Assembly (NCBI GenBank): GCA_903858185.1
Contig: CAIOHT010000026.1
Coordinates: 1 to 50,712, forward strand
Length of the DNA: 50,712 bases
Direction: 5' to 3'
Source of the DNA: an uncultured Caulobacterales bacterium
GTDB taxonomy: Bacteria; Pseudomonadota; Alphaproteobacteria; Caulobacterales; Caulobacteraceae
Within the stretch, counting starts at the first letter, position 1; each line of letters begins with the position of its first letter. A program made the translations under genes and the position numbers. This document shows, one piece after another, positions 28,456-37,392 of the stretch. The notes under the pieces are model-generated. The model saw nothing but the letters and a program-made list of their open reading frames with translations. It searched no databases and was not told the origin of the DNA.

Positions 28456-29311
28456 CGCTTTCGCCGCCGAGCGGCTGCGCTTCTTCAAGGCGCGCGGAAC
28501 CGTGTTCTGGAGCCTGGCGTTCGTGCCGATCGTCAGCATCCTCATCGGCCTGGTCCAGGGTCTGCTGATGCGCAACCTGCTGGCCAGGGCCGCCGCCGAG
28601 GGCAACCCGGCCGCGGCGCTCGGCCGCGCACCGGTCTCGCTGCTCAACCAGGCGATCGACGCCGTGTCCGGCTCCAACTTCTTCATCGTGCAGCTGTTCT
28701 TCCTGATCGCCGCCACGGCCATCCTGGCCGGCGACTATCGCTGGGAGACCTGGCGGTTCCTCACGCCGCGCAACACGCGGGCCAACCTGCTGCTCGGCAA
28801 GATCGGCACGTTCGGCCTGGTCACCGCGATCGGCCTGGTGCTGCTGGCCGTGGGCGGGATCATCGCCGGGCTTCTGTCGGCCGTGCTGACCGGCGGTGGC
28901 GTCACCTGGGCGGCGGCCGAGGGCAACGCCAACGTCCAGCTGGCCGGCATGTTCGGCATCGCCTTCCTCGAGATGATGGCCCTGGGGGCCCTGGCGGCGG
29001 TGATCGCGGTGGCCACGCGCGCCGGCCTCGCCGCCCTGCTGGTTCCCGTCGGCGCCTGGGTCGTCCAGGGCTTCACGGTCAGCCAGCTCCAGAAAGGGTT
29101 CGAAAACCCGCTGGAGCCGCCGCTGCAATATCTGCTCGGCTTCCCGGTGCTGCAGTCCGACCTGTTGAAGGCGGCCCTGGCGCCACCGCAGATGGGGATG
29201 ACGCCGGACATCAACTGGCCGCTGGCGCTGGTCGCCCTGATCGCCTGGATCGCCGGCCTTACCGCCCTGGCCGTCTGGCTGTTCCAGCGCCAGGACCTGA
29301 CGCGGGAGTAG
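28445..29311 (+). CDS. ABC-2 type permease
   Basis: 288-aa membrane subunit of the ABC exporter with about six hydrophobic segments (for example TVFWSLAFVPIVSILIGLVQ, FGLVTAIGLVLLAVGGIIAGLL, LALVALIAWIAGLTALAVWLF). DYRWETWRFLTPRNTR between the first helices fits ABC-2 permeases of the BcrB/NosY type. Starts at ATG 28445, overlapping the ATPase stop. A small membrane ORF begins three bases after its stop. Confidence 0.9.
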   Translation: MLADAFAAERLRFFKARGTVFWSLAFVPIVSILIGLVQGLLMRNLLARAAAEGNPAAALGRAPVSLLNQAIDAVSGSNFFIVQLFFLIAATAILAGDYRWETWRFLTPRNTRANLLLGKIGTFGLVTAIGLVLLAVGGIIAGLLSAVLTGGGVTWAAAEGNANVQLAGMFGIAFLEMMALGALAAVIAVATRAGLAALLVPVGAWVVQGFTVSQLQKGFENPLEPPLQYLLGFPVLQSDLLKAALAPPQMGMTPDINWPLALVALIAWIAGLTALAVWLFQRQDLTRE

Positions 29312-29314
29312 GCC

Positions 29315-29863
29315 ATGACCGCGCCGCCGACTCTGCCTGAAGCCCGGATCGTCCCGATGGCGGACGGCCCGTCGACCTTCCTGCTCGATACGGCCTGGAT
29401 ATGGCCGGCGCTCGGCGTCGTTCTCGGCCTGGCCTGGTTCGCCTTCAGGCTGCTGATGAAACGCGGACAATCTCTAAAGTCGTATTTATTGACAATACGC
29501 GTCAGGCGGCGCAGATTCCCGCCATGCCTGAAGACAAACCCGGCTTCTCCGAGGACCCCGCCCAGGAGTTCGACCTCTTCGAGGAGATCGATGAGGAAGC
29601 GGAAGCCGCAGCAGATGCTGAGGACGAAGCAGACTTCGCCGCCGGCCGCTTCATCAGCCATGAAGCGGTCATGCGGTGGGTCAAGTCTTGGGGAACGCCC
29701 GATGAGCTTCCGCCGCCGGAATGCGGCGAGTAGTCTGGTCTCCAACGGCCATTCGCGATCTCGCGAGGATCCGCGCCTTCGTCGCCCGGTTCAGTCCAGT
29801 CGCCGCCGCGAGAATCACGAGCGATCTCCAGGCTGCGGGCGAGACGCTCGCGGCGCATGCTGA
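29315..29863 (+). CDS. Small membrane ORF disrupted at its 3' end by the toxin-antitoxin locus
   Basis: Starts at ATG 29315 with GGGAG seven bases upstream, three bases after the permease stop, so it looks like the third gene of the ABC operon. The first 50 residues include one membrane helix (IWPALGVVLGLAWFAFRLLMKRG). After about residue 55 the frame crosses the antitoxin gene and part of the toxin gene in another reading frame and ends at 29863 without resemblance to a protein. The likely original end was lost when the toxin-antitoxin pair arrived. Function unknown; it may be translated as a 182-aa chimera. Confidence 0.45.
   Translation: MTAPPTLPEARIVPMADGPSTFLLDTAWIWPALGVVLGLAWFAFRLLMKRGQSLKSYLLTIRVRRRRFPPCLKTNPASPRTPPRSSTSSRRSMRKRKPQQMLRTKQTSPPAASSAMKRSCGGSSLGERPMSFRRRNAASSLVSNGHSRSREDPRLRRPVQSSRRRENHERSPGCGRDARGAC
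29482..29517 (+). promoter_or_regulatory. Promoter and operator of the toxin-antitoxin locus
   Basis: TTGACA (29489-29494) and CAGATT (29512-29517) are separated by 17 bases, placing the transcript start near 29524, the antitoxin ATG. An inverted repeat GTATT...AATAC (29482-29486, 29494-29498) overlaps the -35 box and could bind the antitoxin for autoregulation. No Shine-Dalgarno precedes the antitoxin, so the transcript may be leaderless. Confidence 0.55.
29524..29733 (+). CDS. Antitoxin of a type II toxin-antitoxin system
   Basis: 69 aa, very acidic (EFDLFEEIDEEAEAAADAEDEADF in the first half), with the C-terminal block GRFISHEAVMRWVKSWGTPDELPPPE that is common in CopG/RelB-like antitoxins paired with ParE-type toxins. 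It overlaps the toxin start by 13 bases. It should bind and neutralise the toxin and repress the shared promoter. Confidence 0.78.
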   Translation: MPEDKPGFSEDPAQEFDLFEEIDEEAEAAADAEDEADFAAGRFISHEAVMRWVKSWGTPDELPPPECGE

Positions 29864-29993
29864 CCGTGGCCGCCCCGCTCCCGGTGGGAAGCGGGAGCTC
29901 GCAACCCTTCGCCCCTATCTGATCCGGTACCGGGTCACGACAGATGACGTCCGGATCATCCGCATCCGCCACGCCGCCCGGCGGCCTCTGTGA
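29721..29993 (+). CDS. RelE/ParE-family toxin
   Basis: 90 aa with the full RelE/ParE layout: VVWSPTAIRDLARIRAFVARFSP helix, VAAARITSDLQAAGETLAAHADRGRP, then GKRELATLRPYLIRYRVTTDDVRIIRIRHAARRPL. The RELxxRPYLIRYRV strand and the terminal HAAR are typical of ParE. It is either an mRNA interferase (RelE) or a gyrase poison (ParE); the family cannot be decided by eye. Its gene overlaps the antitoxin gene, the usual order for this class. Confidence 0.85.
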   Translation: MRRVVWSPTAIRDLARIRAFVARFSPVAAARITSDLQAAGETLAAHADRGRPAPGGKRELATLRPYLIRYRVTTDDVRIIRIRHAARRPL

Positions 29994-30068
29994 CCTCGCA
30001 AAGGACGAACCAACCAGGTTTGTGATTGTGCCTGGCGTGCAGAGGCCGCTTCCGACCCAAAGCGGTCG

Positions 30069-31760
30069 TCAGCTCACCACCCCGTCGGGGCTCTCCCCCT
30101 CAGCCAGGGCGAGGCCCTCGAGGATAAGATTGGCGGATGCGTCTGGCCGGTAGGTGGACCGGACGAAATCTTCGACCGGTCTGGGCGACGCCTGTCGGTA
30201 GCGCGCGAGCGCCCGCGCCGCCCCCGCCGCGTCGCCCAGATGGCCAAGAGCGGCCGCGAGAAATACCGAATGGGCGGGGAGTTCCTGGTGCTGAACCGAC
30301 TCCCGCAGCAGTCCGACGGCTTCGTCGAAACGACGCTGAAGAAACCGGGCCTGGCCCAACACGCCGATGTAGGCTGGTTGCCTGGGCCCCGTCGGATCGA
30401 GGCGAATAGCGGATTCGAGGGCCTCGACCGCCAGGTCCGTCTCCCCATTGAACATGTGAAGACTGCCGCGCGTCGACCAAGCTGCGGCGGAACCCGGATT
30501 GAGGTCTGTCGCCCGAGCCGCAAGCTCCTGGGCCTCGACCGGATTGCCGCCCAGTCGCACTGTCGCAAAGGCGACTGCGGTCAGGACGGCGGCGTCATCC
30601 CTGCCGGCTCTCAGGGCGCGCTGGGCCATCGCCAAACCTTCGCGCCTGTGACCTTCTGGGTCGTCCGACCAACCGAACATGAACAAGCGAGTGTGGGTTA
30701 TCGCCAACGCGGCGAGCGCCGGCGCGTACCCCGGATCCAGGGTGATCGCCCGCCGTAGGAGATCGAGGGCGGCCAAGTAGTTGTCCTCCGTCGCACTCGC
30801 AACCAGCGGCATCGCGCGCAGGTAGAGATCATAGCTGCCCATGTTCTCGGTTGGCCGTGAGCTGACACGCTGGACCTCGGCCTGCTGGATGGTCGGCTCG
30901 ATCCTGCCGGCGACGGCAACGGCCACCTTGTCCTGCAGGTCGAAGATATCCTCCAGCGTGTCCTCGAACCGGTGTGTCCAGATCTGCTCTCCGCTCACCG
31001 CGTCGATCAGTTTCACCGCAATACGCACGCGAGCGCCGGCCTTCCGCACGCTGCCTTCCAGCACGAAGCGCACACCCAACTGCCGGGCCGCCTCCTGGGC
31101 CGCCGCATTCTTGCCCTTGAAGGTCAGGGTCGAACTGCCCGCGATCACGAACAACGACCTGAAGCGGGAGAGGGCGTTGCTGATCTCCTCGACCATCCCG
31201 TCGGCGAAATACTCCTGGTCCGGATCTCCTGAGAGATTGGCGAAGGGCATCACCGCGATGGAGGGTTTGCTGGGCAGCGGCAGGGGCGCTGGCGGGGCGG
31301 CCTGGACAGCTTCGGTCGGCCCCTCTTTCCCCACGAACCGCCTCACGTCGGTCAGGAACGCCCGCCAGACCTTGTCCGCCGCATCCCCCTGCCAGTGGCT
31401 GAGCTCCGCTGTCTGCGTCAGCTCGAACATGATCGGGCGGTCGCAGGGCTCGATGGTACAGGGCACCAGCGTCAGGTTGCGATCGGCCAGCGTGGCCTCG
31501 GCCCGCACCCAGCGCGAGACGACCGAGCGCGGTGACCACAGCACCACCACGGCCTTGGCCGTGCGCAGGGCCGTCTCGGTCACCTCGTCATAGGCCTCGC
31601 CCGACCTAAGCGTCGCGTCCCACCAGACGTCGAAACCTTCAGCCGCAAACGCGTCCGCAAACAGCTTCGCGCGCGGCTGATCCACGCGGTTGTAGGAGAG
31701 AAAGATGTCGGGCAGCGGACGTCCCCAAGTCGGTGCGGCCAACGAATACAGGATGTCCAA
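30069..31760 (-). CDS. TIR domain - TolB-like - TPR protein
   Basis: 563 aa in three parts. Residues 15-140 form a TIR domain: DIFLSYNRVDQPRAKLFADAF, GFDVWWDATLRSG, and the SRWVRAE helix whose Glu88 aligns with the catalytic Glu of NAD-cleaving TIR domains (by eye). Residues 160-300 match the TolB/FlgO N-terminal-like (COG5616-type) domain: SIAVMPFANLSGDPDQEYFADGMVEEI and VRFVLEGSVRKAG. Residues 310-540 are TPR repeats. TTG at 31760 is the furthest start. The architecture occurs in some proteobacteria with a sensor or signalling domain at the front; here the TIR may cleave NAD or mediate contacts. It neighbours the toxin-antitoxin pair, but no partner gene is obvious. Confidence 0.87.
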   Translation of the reverse strand: MDILYSLAAPTWGRPLPDIFLSYNRVDQPRAKLFADAFAAEGFDVWWDATLRSGEAYDEVTETALRTAKAVVVLWSPRSVVSRWVRAEATLADRNLTLVPCTIEPCDRPIMFELTQTAELSHWQGDAADKVWRAFLTDVRRFVGKEGPTEAVQAAPPAPLPLPSKPSIAVMPFANLSGDPDQEYFADGMVEEISNALSRFRSLFVIAGSSTLTFKGKNAAAQEAARQLGVRFVLEGSVRKAGARVRIAVKLIDAVSGEQIWTHRFEDTLEDIFDLQDKVAVAVAGRIEPTIQQAEVQRVSSRPTENMGSYDLYLRAMPLVASATEDNYLAALDLLRRAITLDPGYAPALAALAITHTRLFMFGWSDDPEGHRREGLAMAQRALRAGRDDAAVLTAVAFATVRLGGNPVEAQELAARATDLNPGSAAAWSTRGSLHMFNGETDLAVEALESAIRLDPTGPRQPAYIGVLGQARFLQRRFDEAVGLLRESVQHQELPAHSVFLAAALGHLGDAAGAARALARYRQASPRPVEDFVRSTYRPDASANLILEGLALAEGESPDGVVS

Positions 31761-31854
31761 GCCGGGGTCGATTCAGCGATTGAACGCGTGCGAGGCAACG
31801 TTCGCTAACCACCCGTTGCAGACATTGGGAGCACCCTCCCCTCAGGCCAAAGCA

Positions 31855-31882
31855 AAAGGCCCCGGATCGCTCCGGGGCCTTT
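31855..31882 (-). terminator. Terminator at the end of the S10-spc-alpha cluster
   Basis: AAAGGCCCCGGA and TCCGGGGCCTTT form a perfect 12-bp stem with loop TCGC, 28 bases past the rplQ stop. On the minus strand it is followed by TTTTGCTTT. It should end transcription of the ribosomal cluster and separate it from the TIR gene. Confidence 0.9.
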
Positions 31883-31909
31883 CAGAAACTCGGGTCGCTT
31901 GCGCGAGGC

Positions 31910-32323
31910 CTATTCGTCGGCGCTGAAGTCCTGGACCGGACCGGAGTCCTTGCCCTTTTCCTTCGGGTCGCGATCGACGAACTCGATCAGGGCCATCGGG
32001 GCGTTGTCGCCGTGGCGGAAACCGGCCTTCAGCACGCGGATGTAGCCGCCGTTGCGGGCCTTGTAGCGCGGGCCGAGCACGGCGAAGAGCTTGCCGACCT
32101 GCTCGATGTCGCGAACCTGGCTGATCGCCTGACGACGGGCGTGCAGATCGCCGCGCTTGCCGAGCGTGATCAGCTTCTCGACGATCGGGCGCAGTTCCTT
32201 GGCCTTCGGCAGGGTGGTGACAATCTGCTCGTGTTTGATGAGGCTCGCCGACATGTTGGCGAACATCGCCATCCGGTGAGCGGTCGTACGACCCAGTTTA
32301 CGGTGTGCCTTACCGTGACGCAT
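31910..32323 (-). CDS. rplQ: 50S ribosomal protein L17 (bL17)
   Basis: 137 aa, last gene of the alpha operon. N-terminal [24 protein letters not shown] is a near-perfect L17 signature. The C-terminal extension (about 20 residues, [21 protein letters not shown]) is longer than in enterobacteria, as in other alphaproteobacteria. Sits 160 bases after rpoA and 55 bases before the operon terminator. Confidence 0.98.
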   Translation of the reverse strand: MRHGKAHRKLGRTTAHRMAMFANMSASLIKHEQIVTTLPKAKELRPIVEKLITLGKRGDLHARRQAISQVRDIEQVGKLFAVLGPRYKARNGGYIRVLKAGFRHGDNAPMALIEFVDRDPKEKGKDSGPVQDFSADE

Positions 32324-32483
32324 GTTGGTCTCTCCTGGGCCTCAGCCCGCAGTGTTGTCACCCATCCCAGCCTGTTTCCCGCCTGGGTCAGAACGAAGCG
32401 CCGGGGCCCTCGACCGCTGTTGCGGCGTCTCAAGGCCCCGAACCGCCCTTGCGGACGATCCGGGAGATAGCGCGAAAGTCGGA

Positions 32484-33500
32484 CTAGATCTGGTCTTCGA
32501 ACTTCTTGGCCAGGTCTTCGATGTTTTCCGGCGGCCAGTTGGGCACGTCCATCCCGAGATGCAGGTTCATGCCCGCGAGCACTTCCTTGATCTCGTTCAG
32601 CGACTTGCGGCCGAAGTTCGGGGTGCGGAGCATCTCGGCTTCGGTCTTCTGGATCAGGTCGCCGATGTAGACGATGTTGTCGTTCTTCAGGCAGTTGGCC
32701 GAACGGACCGACAGCTCCAGTTCGTCGACCTTCTTCAGCAGCGCCGGGTTGAACGGCAGCTCCGGCTTCGCTTCCCCGTCGGTCTTGGCCTTGGGCTCTT
32801 CGAAGGTGATGAAGATCTGCAGCTGGTCCTGCAGGATGCGGGCGGCGTAGGCCACCGCGTCCACGGGACCGACGGCGCCGTTGGTTTCGACTTCCAGCAC
32901 CAGCTTGTCATAGTCGAGCGACTGACCCTGACGGGTCGGCTCGACGCGATAGGCGACGCGCTTGACCGGCGAGTACAGGGCGTCGACCGCGATCAGGCCG
33001 ATCGGGGCGTCTTCCGGACGGTTCTGCTCCGACGGGACGTAGCCCTTGCCGTTGTTGACCGTGAACTCCATGCGCACGTTGGCGCCGTCGTCCAGGGTGC
33101 AGAGCACGTGGTCGGGGTTGAGGATCTCGATGTCCGCGGGGACTTCGATCTGGCCGGCGGTCACAACGCCGGGGCCGGTGGCCCGCAGGGTCATGCGCTT
33201 GGGGCCTTCGGAATGCATCCGGAGGGCCAGTTGCTTGATGTTGAGGACGATGTCGACGACGTCCTCACGCACGCCTTCCAGCGAGGAGAATTCGTGAACC
33301 ACGCCGTCGATCTGGACGGCGGTCACGGCCGCGCCTTGCAGGGAGGAGAGCAGAACGCGACGCAGCGCGTTGCCGAGCGTCACACCGAAGCCGCGCTCGA
33401 GGGGTTCAGCGACGATGCGCGCCTTGCGGCTCGCGTCGGCGCCAGTCTCGATCATCGGCTTTTCGGGGCGAATGAGCTCGTTCCAGTTTCTTTCGATCAC
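32484..33500 (-). CDS. rpoA: RNA polymerase alpha subunit
   Basis: 338 aa. The N-terminal dimerisation and assembly domain includes [24 protein letters not shown]; a charged linker around 230-250 ([17 protein letters not shown]) precedes the C-terminal domain ([22 protein letters not shown]... [13 protein letters not shown]) that contacts UP elements and activators. Part of the alpha operon with rpsM, rpsK and rplQ. Confidence 0.99.
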   Translation of the reverse strand: MIERNWNELIRPEKPMIETGADASRKARIVAEPLERGFGVTLGNALRRVLLSSLQGAAVTAVQIDGVVHEFSSLEGVREDVVDIVLNIKQLALRMHSEGPKRMTLRATGPGVVTAGQIEVPADIEILNPDHVLCTLDDGANVRMEFTVNNGKGYVPSEQNRPEDAPIGLIAVDALYSPVKRVAYRVEPTRQGQSLDYDKLVLEVETNGAVGPVDAVAYAARILQDQLQIFITFEEPKAKTDGEAKPELPFNPALLKKVDELELSVRSANCLKNDNIVYIGDLIQKTEAEMLRTPNFGRKSLNEIKEVLAGMNLHLGMDVPNWPPENIEDLAKKFEDQI

Positions 33501-33577
33501 GGGCGGATGTCCTTGGAACGCATATTCGCCGGCCGCAATAACGCGCGGCCGGCGACGGGATGGGCAGCTATTTGAAC

Positions 33578-33967
33578 TCAGACTCGCCGACGCTTGGGCG
33601 GCCGGCAGCCGTTATGCGGAATCGGGGTCACGTCGCGAATGGTCGTGATCGTCATGCCGGCGGCCTGCAGGGCGCGCAGGGCCGACTCACGACCCGAACC
33701 CGGACCGGAGACGTTCACTTCCAGGGTCTTTACACCGTGTTCGGCGGCCTTCTTGCCGGCGTCTTCGGCGGCCATCTGGGCGGCGTAAGGGGTCGACTTG
33801 CGCGAGCCCTTGAAGCCCATCGCGCCGGCGCTGGACCACGAGATCGTGTTGCCCTGGGCGTCGGTGATGGTGATCATGGTGTTGTTGAACGAGGCGTTCA
33901 CGTGCGCCACGCCCGAGGTGATGTTCTTGCGTTCGCGCTTCTTTACGCGAGCCGGTTCCTTGGCCAT
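33578..33967 (-). CDS. rpsK: 30S ribosomal protein S11 (uS11)
   Basis: 129 aa, platform protein of the small subunit. Signature regions are [23 protein letters not shown] and [19 protein letters not shown]; it ends [18 protein letters not shown], the very conserved C-terminus. Thirteen bases after rpsM. Confidence 0.98.
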   Translation of the reverse strand: MAKEPARVKKRERKNITSGVAHVNASFNNTMITITDAQGNTISWSSAGAMGFKGSRKSTPYAAQMAAEDAGKKAAEHGVKTLEVNVSGPGSGRESALRALQAAGMTITTIRDVTPIPHNGCRPPKRRRV

Positions 33968-33979
33968 CGAGGCTCTCTC

Positions 33980-34348
33980 TTACTTCTTCTTGCCGGCGAT
34001 CGGCTTGGCCGGACCCTTGCGGGTGCGGGCGTTCGTGTGCGTGCGCTGACCGCGGACCGGGAGGCCCTTGCGGTGACGCAGGCCGCGGTAGCAGGCCAGG
34101 TCCATCAGACGCTTGATGTTGGTCGACGTCTCACGGCGCAGGTCGCCTTCGACGGTGAAGTCCTTGTCGATCGCTTCGCGGATCTGGAGGACTTCGGCGT
34201 CGGTCAGCTGGTTGACGCGACGCGCGTCATCGATACCGACCCGGGCGACGATGTCCTTCGCCGAGCGCTGGCCGATGCCATGGATATACTGAAGCGCGAT
34301 CACTACGCGCTTGTTCGTCGGAATATTGACGCCTGCGATACGGGCCAC
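33980..34348 (-). CDS. rpsM: 30S ribosomal protein S13 (uS13)
   Basis: 122 aa, head protein contacting P-site tRNA and the B1 bridge. Clear blocks are [24 protein letters not shown] and [27 protein letters not shown]. First gene of the alpha operon, with its own promoter 90-150 bases upstream. No rpmJ lies between secY/adk and rpsM, as expected in alphaproteobacteria. Confidence 0.98.
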   Translation of the reverse strand: MARIAGVNIPTNKRVVIALQYIHGIGQRSAKDIVARVGIDDARRVNQLTDAEVLQIREAIDKDFTVEGDLRRETSTNIKRLMDLACYRGLRHRKGLPVRGQRTHTNARTRKGPAKPIAGKKK

Positions 34349-34471
34349 GCCTAATCTCTCTTTAATCGCGCCCTGTAGGACGCACGCGCAAAATGAAACG
34401 CGACAATCACACCGGCTCTAAGCTTGCACTTCGAGCCGACGCGGGAGTCGCGCCTTTCGCGGAAGCGCACC

Positions 34472-34499
34472 GTTATAGGGATCGTTGCGCTTCCGTCAA
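34472..34499 (-). promoter_or_regulatory. Promoter of the alpha operon (rpsM-rpsK-rpoA-rplQ)
   Basis: Minus strand TTGACG (34494-34499) and TATAAC (34472-34477) with a 16-base spacer, one of the best sigma-70 matches in the window. A 9-bp perfect inverted repeat (GGAAGCGCA/TGCGCTTCC, 34461-34469 and 34486-34494) overlaps the promoter. The leader to the rpsM ATG is about 117 bases, long enough for translational feedback. Confidence 0.75.
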
Positions 34500-34532
34500 T
34501 GCCGGAAAAGGTTGAATTTCAACCTATCCGTC

Positions 34533-35105
34533 TCAGGTCCGGACCGTCTCCAGCGCGGACCGGATCGCGGCGGAAACCGCCTCCATCGAGCCCATGCCAT
34601 CAACGGCTTTCAGTTTTTCCTGCCCCTCGTAGTAGGGCAGCAGCGGGGCCGTCTGGGCATTGTAGGCGCCCAGGCGGGTCTTGAAGGTCTCCGGGTTGTC
34701 GTCCGGACGGCCCTGTTGTTCGAATCGGCCGGTGACGCGCTCGAGCAGCGCCGCGTCATCGACCAGCAGACGGATCACGACATCGATGCGTGATCCCCGT
34801 CCCTTCAGCATCCCGTCCAGCGCCTCGGCCTGGGCCAGGGTCCGGGGGAAGCCATCAAAGATGGCTCCGCCGGCCGCGTCGGCCTCGTCCATGCGCTCGG
34901 CGATCAGGCCGATAACAATCTCGTCCGGCACCAGTCCGCCCGACGCCATGATCGGCGCCACGATCCGGCCCATCGGCGAATCCGCGGCGATCGCGGCGCG
35001 AAGCATGTCGCCGGTCGAGAGCTGGACCATGCCCCGCTCGTCGACCAGCCGCTTGGCCTGTGTGCCCTTGCCGCTTCCCGGCGGGCCGAACAGGATCAGA
35101 TTCAT
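34533..35105 (-). CDS. adk: Adenylate kinase, short form
   Basis: 190 aa, converts AMP + ATP to two ADP. P-loop GPPGSGKGTQ (8-17), DGFPRTLAQAEALD with the AMP-site Arg, and RVTGRFEQQGRPDDNPETFKTRL. There is no large zinc-binding LID insertion, so this is the short form usual in alphaproteobacteria. Lies between secY and the alpha operon promoter. Confidence 0.97.
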   Translation of the reverse strand: MNLILFGPPGSGKGTQAKRLVDERGMVQLSTGDMLRAAIAADSPMGRIVAPIMASGGLVPDEIVIGLIAERMDEADAAGGAIFDGFPRTLAQAEALDGMLKGRGSRIDVVIRLLVDDAALLERVTGRFEQQGRPDDNPETFKTRLGAYNAQTAPLLPYYEGQEKLKAVDGMGSMEAVSAAIRSALETVRT

Positions 35106-35120
35106 CGGTCGTCTCCCCTC

Positions 35121-35143
35121 GCCCCGCTCTTGCGGCGGGGCGC
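35121..35143 (-). terminator. GC-rich hairpin between secY and adk
   Basis: CGCCCCGC and GCGGGGCG form an 8-bp stem with a seven-base loop in the 56-base gap. No U-tract follows on the minus strand. It may slow transcription or stabilise mRNA ends rather than terminate. Confidence 0.35.
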
Positions 35144-35161
35144 CTTCACGGCCCGGCCGGC

Positions 35162-36523
35162 TTACTTCCGGCCGCCCCGCAGCTTCGACTTCTTGATCAG
35201 GCCCTCATACTGGTGGGCCAGAAGATGCGACTGGATCTGCGCCACCGTGTCCATGGTCACCGAGACCACAATCAGGATGGAGGTGCCGCCGAGCGCCCGC
35301 GTGGACTCCGGCGCGCCCATGAAACTGATCAGGAATTCGGGCAGCAGGCAGACCGCGGCGATATAGGCCGCGCCGATCACAGTCAGGCGGGTCAGGACGT
35401 AGTCCAGGTACTCCGCCGTCCGCTTGCCGGGCCGGATGCCCGGCAGGAAGCCGCCGTACTTGCGCAGGTTCTCGGCCGTGTCGTCAGGATTGAAGACCAC
35501 CGAGGTGTAGAAGAAACAGAAGAAGATGATCAGGCCGCCGTAGAAGACCATGAACAGCGGCTGGCCGTGCTGGAGCTGGCCCACCACCGTCGGCAGCCAC
35601 CCCAGCCAGTCCGGCAGGTTGGCCGCGGCCACAAAGCCCATCACCGTCGCCGGCAGCAACAGCAGGGACGAGGCGAAGATCGGCGGGATCACGCCCGAGG
35701 TGTTGATCTTCAGCGGCAGGAAGGAGCTTTCGCCGCCGACCATGCGGTTGCCGCGCTGCTGCTTTGGATACTGGATCAGCAGCCTGCGCTGCGCGCGCTC
35801 CATAAAGACGATCGCGAGGATCACGCTCACGGCCAGGAACAACAGGGCGAACAGCTGCCAGGCGGCGATCGCGCCGACCTGGACCTGTTGCAGGAGCTGC
35901 CAGATGCTGCGCGGCAGGACCGCGACGATGCCGGCAAAGATCAGCAGGCTGATGCCGTTGCCGACGCCGCGGCTGGTGATCTGCTCACCGAGCCACATCA
36001 GGAACAGCGTCCCGCCCATCAGGGTGACGACCGTCGAGACGATGAAGAACATCGGGGCGATGTTCGGATCGACCAGGCCCTCGCTGCGGACAAGGCCGAA
36101 CGCGATGCCCGTCGCCTGGACGAAGGCCAGAACCACGGTCAGGTAGCGGGTGTACTGGTTGAGGGTCTTGCGACCCGCCTCCCCGCCTTCCTTGCGCAGC
36201 TTTTCCCAGGGCGGATAGACCGTCCCCAGCAGCTGCACGATGATCGAGGCCGAGATGTACGGCATCACGTTCAGGGCGAAGATGGCCATCCGCTCGACGG
36301 CGCCGCCGGAGAACATGTTGAACATGCCCAGCACGCCGCCGCTCTGGCCTTCGAAGGCCCGCGCGAACTGAACCGGATCGATGCCCGGAATGGGAATGTA
36401 GGTCCCGAGGCGATAGACGACCATCGCGATCAGGGTGAAGCCGATGCGCTTATGCAGCTCCGTCGCCTTCTGGAAGGCGCCGAAGTTGAGATTTGCGGCT
36501 AGCTGCTCAGCGGCCGAAGCCAT
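35162..36523 (-). CDS. secY: Preprotein translocase subunit SecY
   Basis: 453 aa, central channel of the Sec translocon with ten predicted helices. Signature regions are RLGTYIPIPGIDP at the first helix, NVMPYISASIIVQLL in helix 2, and the cytosolic loop with QRRLLIQYPKQQRGNRM. Encoded after rplO in the spc operon. A GC-rich hairpin separates it from adk. Confidence 0.98.
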   Translation of the reverse strand: MASAAEQLAANLNFGAFQKATELHKRIGFTLIAMVVYRLGTYIPIPGIDPVQFARAFEGQSGGVLGMFNMFSGGAVERMAIFALNVMPYISASIIVQLLGTVYPPWEKLRKEGGEAGRKTLNQYTRYLTVVLAFVQATGIAFGLVRSEGLVDPNIAPMFFIVSTVVTLMGGTLFLMWLGEQITSRGVGNGISLLIFAGIVAVLPRSIWQLLQQVQVGAIAAWQLFALLFLAVSVILAIVFMERAQRRLLIQYPKQQRGNRMVGGESSFLPLKINTSGVIPPIFASSLLLLPATVMGFVAAANLPDWLGWLPTVVGQLQHGQPLFMVFYGGLIIFFCFFYTSVVFNPDDTAENLRKYGGFLPGIRPGKRTAEYLDYVLTRLTVIGAAYIAAVCLLPEFLISFMGAPESTRALGGTSILIVVSVTMDTVAQIQSHLLAHQYEGLIKKSKLRGGRK

Positions 36524-36603
36524 GTAGTTCCCCGCGACTCTTTAAGGAGCGTCACAAATAGGGACGGCGCCGGGCGTTGTCACCGGGCGCCGTCTTTCTG
36601 ACG

Positions 36604-37089
36604 TCAGGCTTCGGCTTCAACCTTGGCCGGGCGGGTCGTGGTCAGCTTGCCGCCGACCTTTTCGATCGCCGCCTGGGCGGTGGCCGAGGCGTGGTAGACG
36701 GTGATCTCGATCTTCGAGGTCAGCTCGCCCTTGCCCAGCAGCTTCACGCCGTCGAGCTTGCGACGGATGACACCGGCCGCGATCAGGGCGTCGGCGTCGA
36801 TGGCCTTCTTGGCATCGAGCTTGCCGGCGGCGATCGCCTGCTCGAGACGCCAGAAGTTCACTTCCACCAGCTTCTTGGCGAAGGGGTTGTTGAAGCCGCG
36901 CTTGGGCATGCGCATGTGCAGCGGCATCTGGCCGCCTTCGAAGCCGCCGAGGGCGACGCCGGAACGGGCCTTCTGACCCTTCACGCCGCGACCGGCGGTC
37001 TTGCCCTTGCCGGAGCCGGGGCCGCGGCCAACGCGCATGCGGTTCTTGGTCGAACCTTCAGCGGGGGCGAGTTCGTTGAGCTTCGTCAT
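36604..37089 (-). CDS. rplO: 50S ribosomal protein L15 (uL15)
   Basis: 161 aa. N-terminal Gly/Arg/Lys-rich [28 protein letters not shown] is the L15 signature. The C-terminus ([18 protein letters not shown]) is slightly longer than in E. coli. Lies 80 bases upstream of secY and 115 bases downstream of rpmD. Confidence 0.97.
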   Translation of the reverse strand: MTKLNELAPAEGSTKNRMRVGRGPGSGKGKTAGRGVKGQKARSGVALGGFEGGQMPLHMRMPKRGFNNPFAKKLVEVNFWRLEQAIAAGKLDAKKAIDADALIAAGVIRRKLDGVKLLGKGELTSKIEITVYHASATAQAAIEKVGGKLTTTRPAKVEAEA

Positions 37090-37204
37090 CTTGAGTGCCT
37101 CTCCTTGGAGATCTGGCGCCCGGACCGGGGTCCGGACTCGGCTTTGCAGAAAAAGAGTCCGCCCGTCCTGCGGTTTGCGGGACGGGCGGCGCTCTGTAGC
37201 GGGT

Positions 37205-37390
37205 TTAGTCGACCACTTCCACCATGTGGGCGACCTTGGCGATCATCCCGCGGATCGACGGGGTGTCTTCCAGGACGCGGGTGCGGCCGATCTTGTTCAG
37301 GCCCAGACCCGCGAGGGTCGCGCGCTGGTCGCCCTTGCGACGCAGCGGGCTGGCCGTCTGGCGGACGGTGACGGTTTTTTTCTCAGACAT
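37205..37390 (-). CDS. rpmD: 50S ribosomal protein L30 (uL30)
   Basis: 61 aa, full length for the family. [43 protein letters not shown] is the L30 core. Two bases downstream of rpsE, so translated with it. Confidence 0.97.
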   Translation of the reverse strand: MSEKKTVTVRQTASPLRRKGDQRATLAGLGLNKIGRTRVLEDTPSIRGMIAKVAHMVEVVD

Positions 37391-37392
37391 GA

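Noticed and set aside
34349-34532. Missing rpmJ between secY/adk and rpsM
   Set aside because: Alphaproteobacteria normally carry rpmJ elsewhere; no sign of a remnant.
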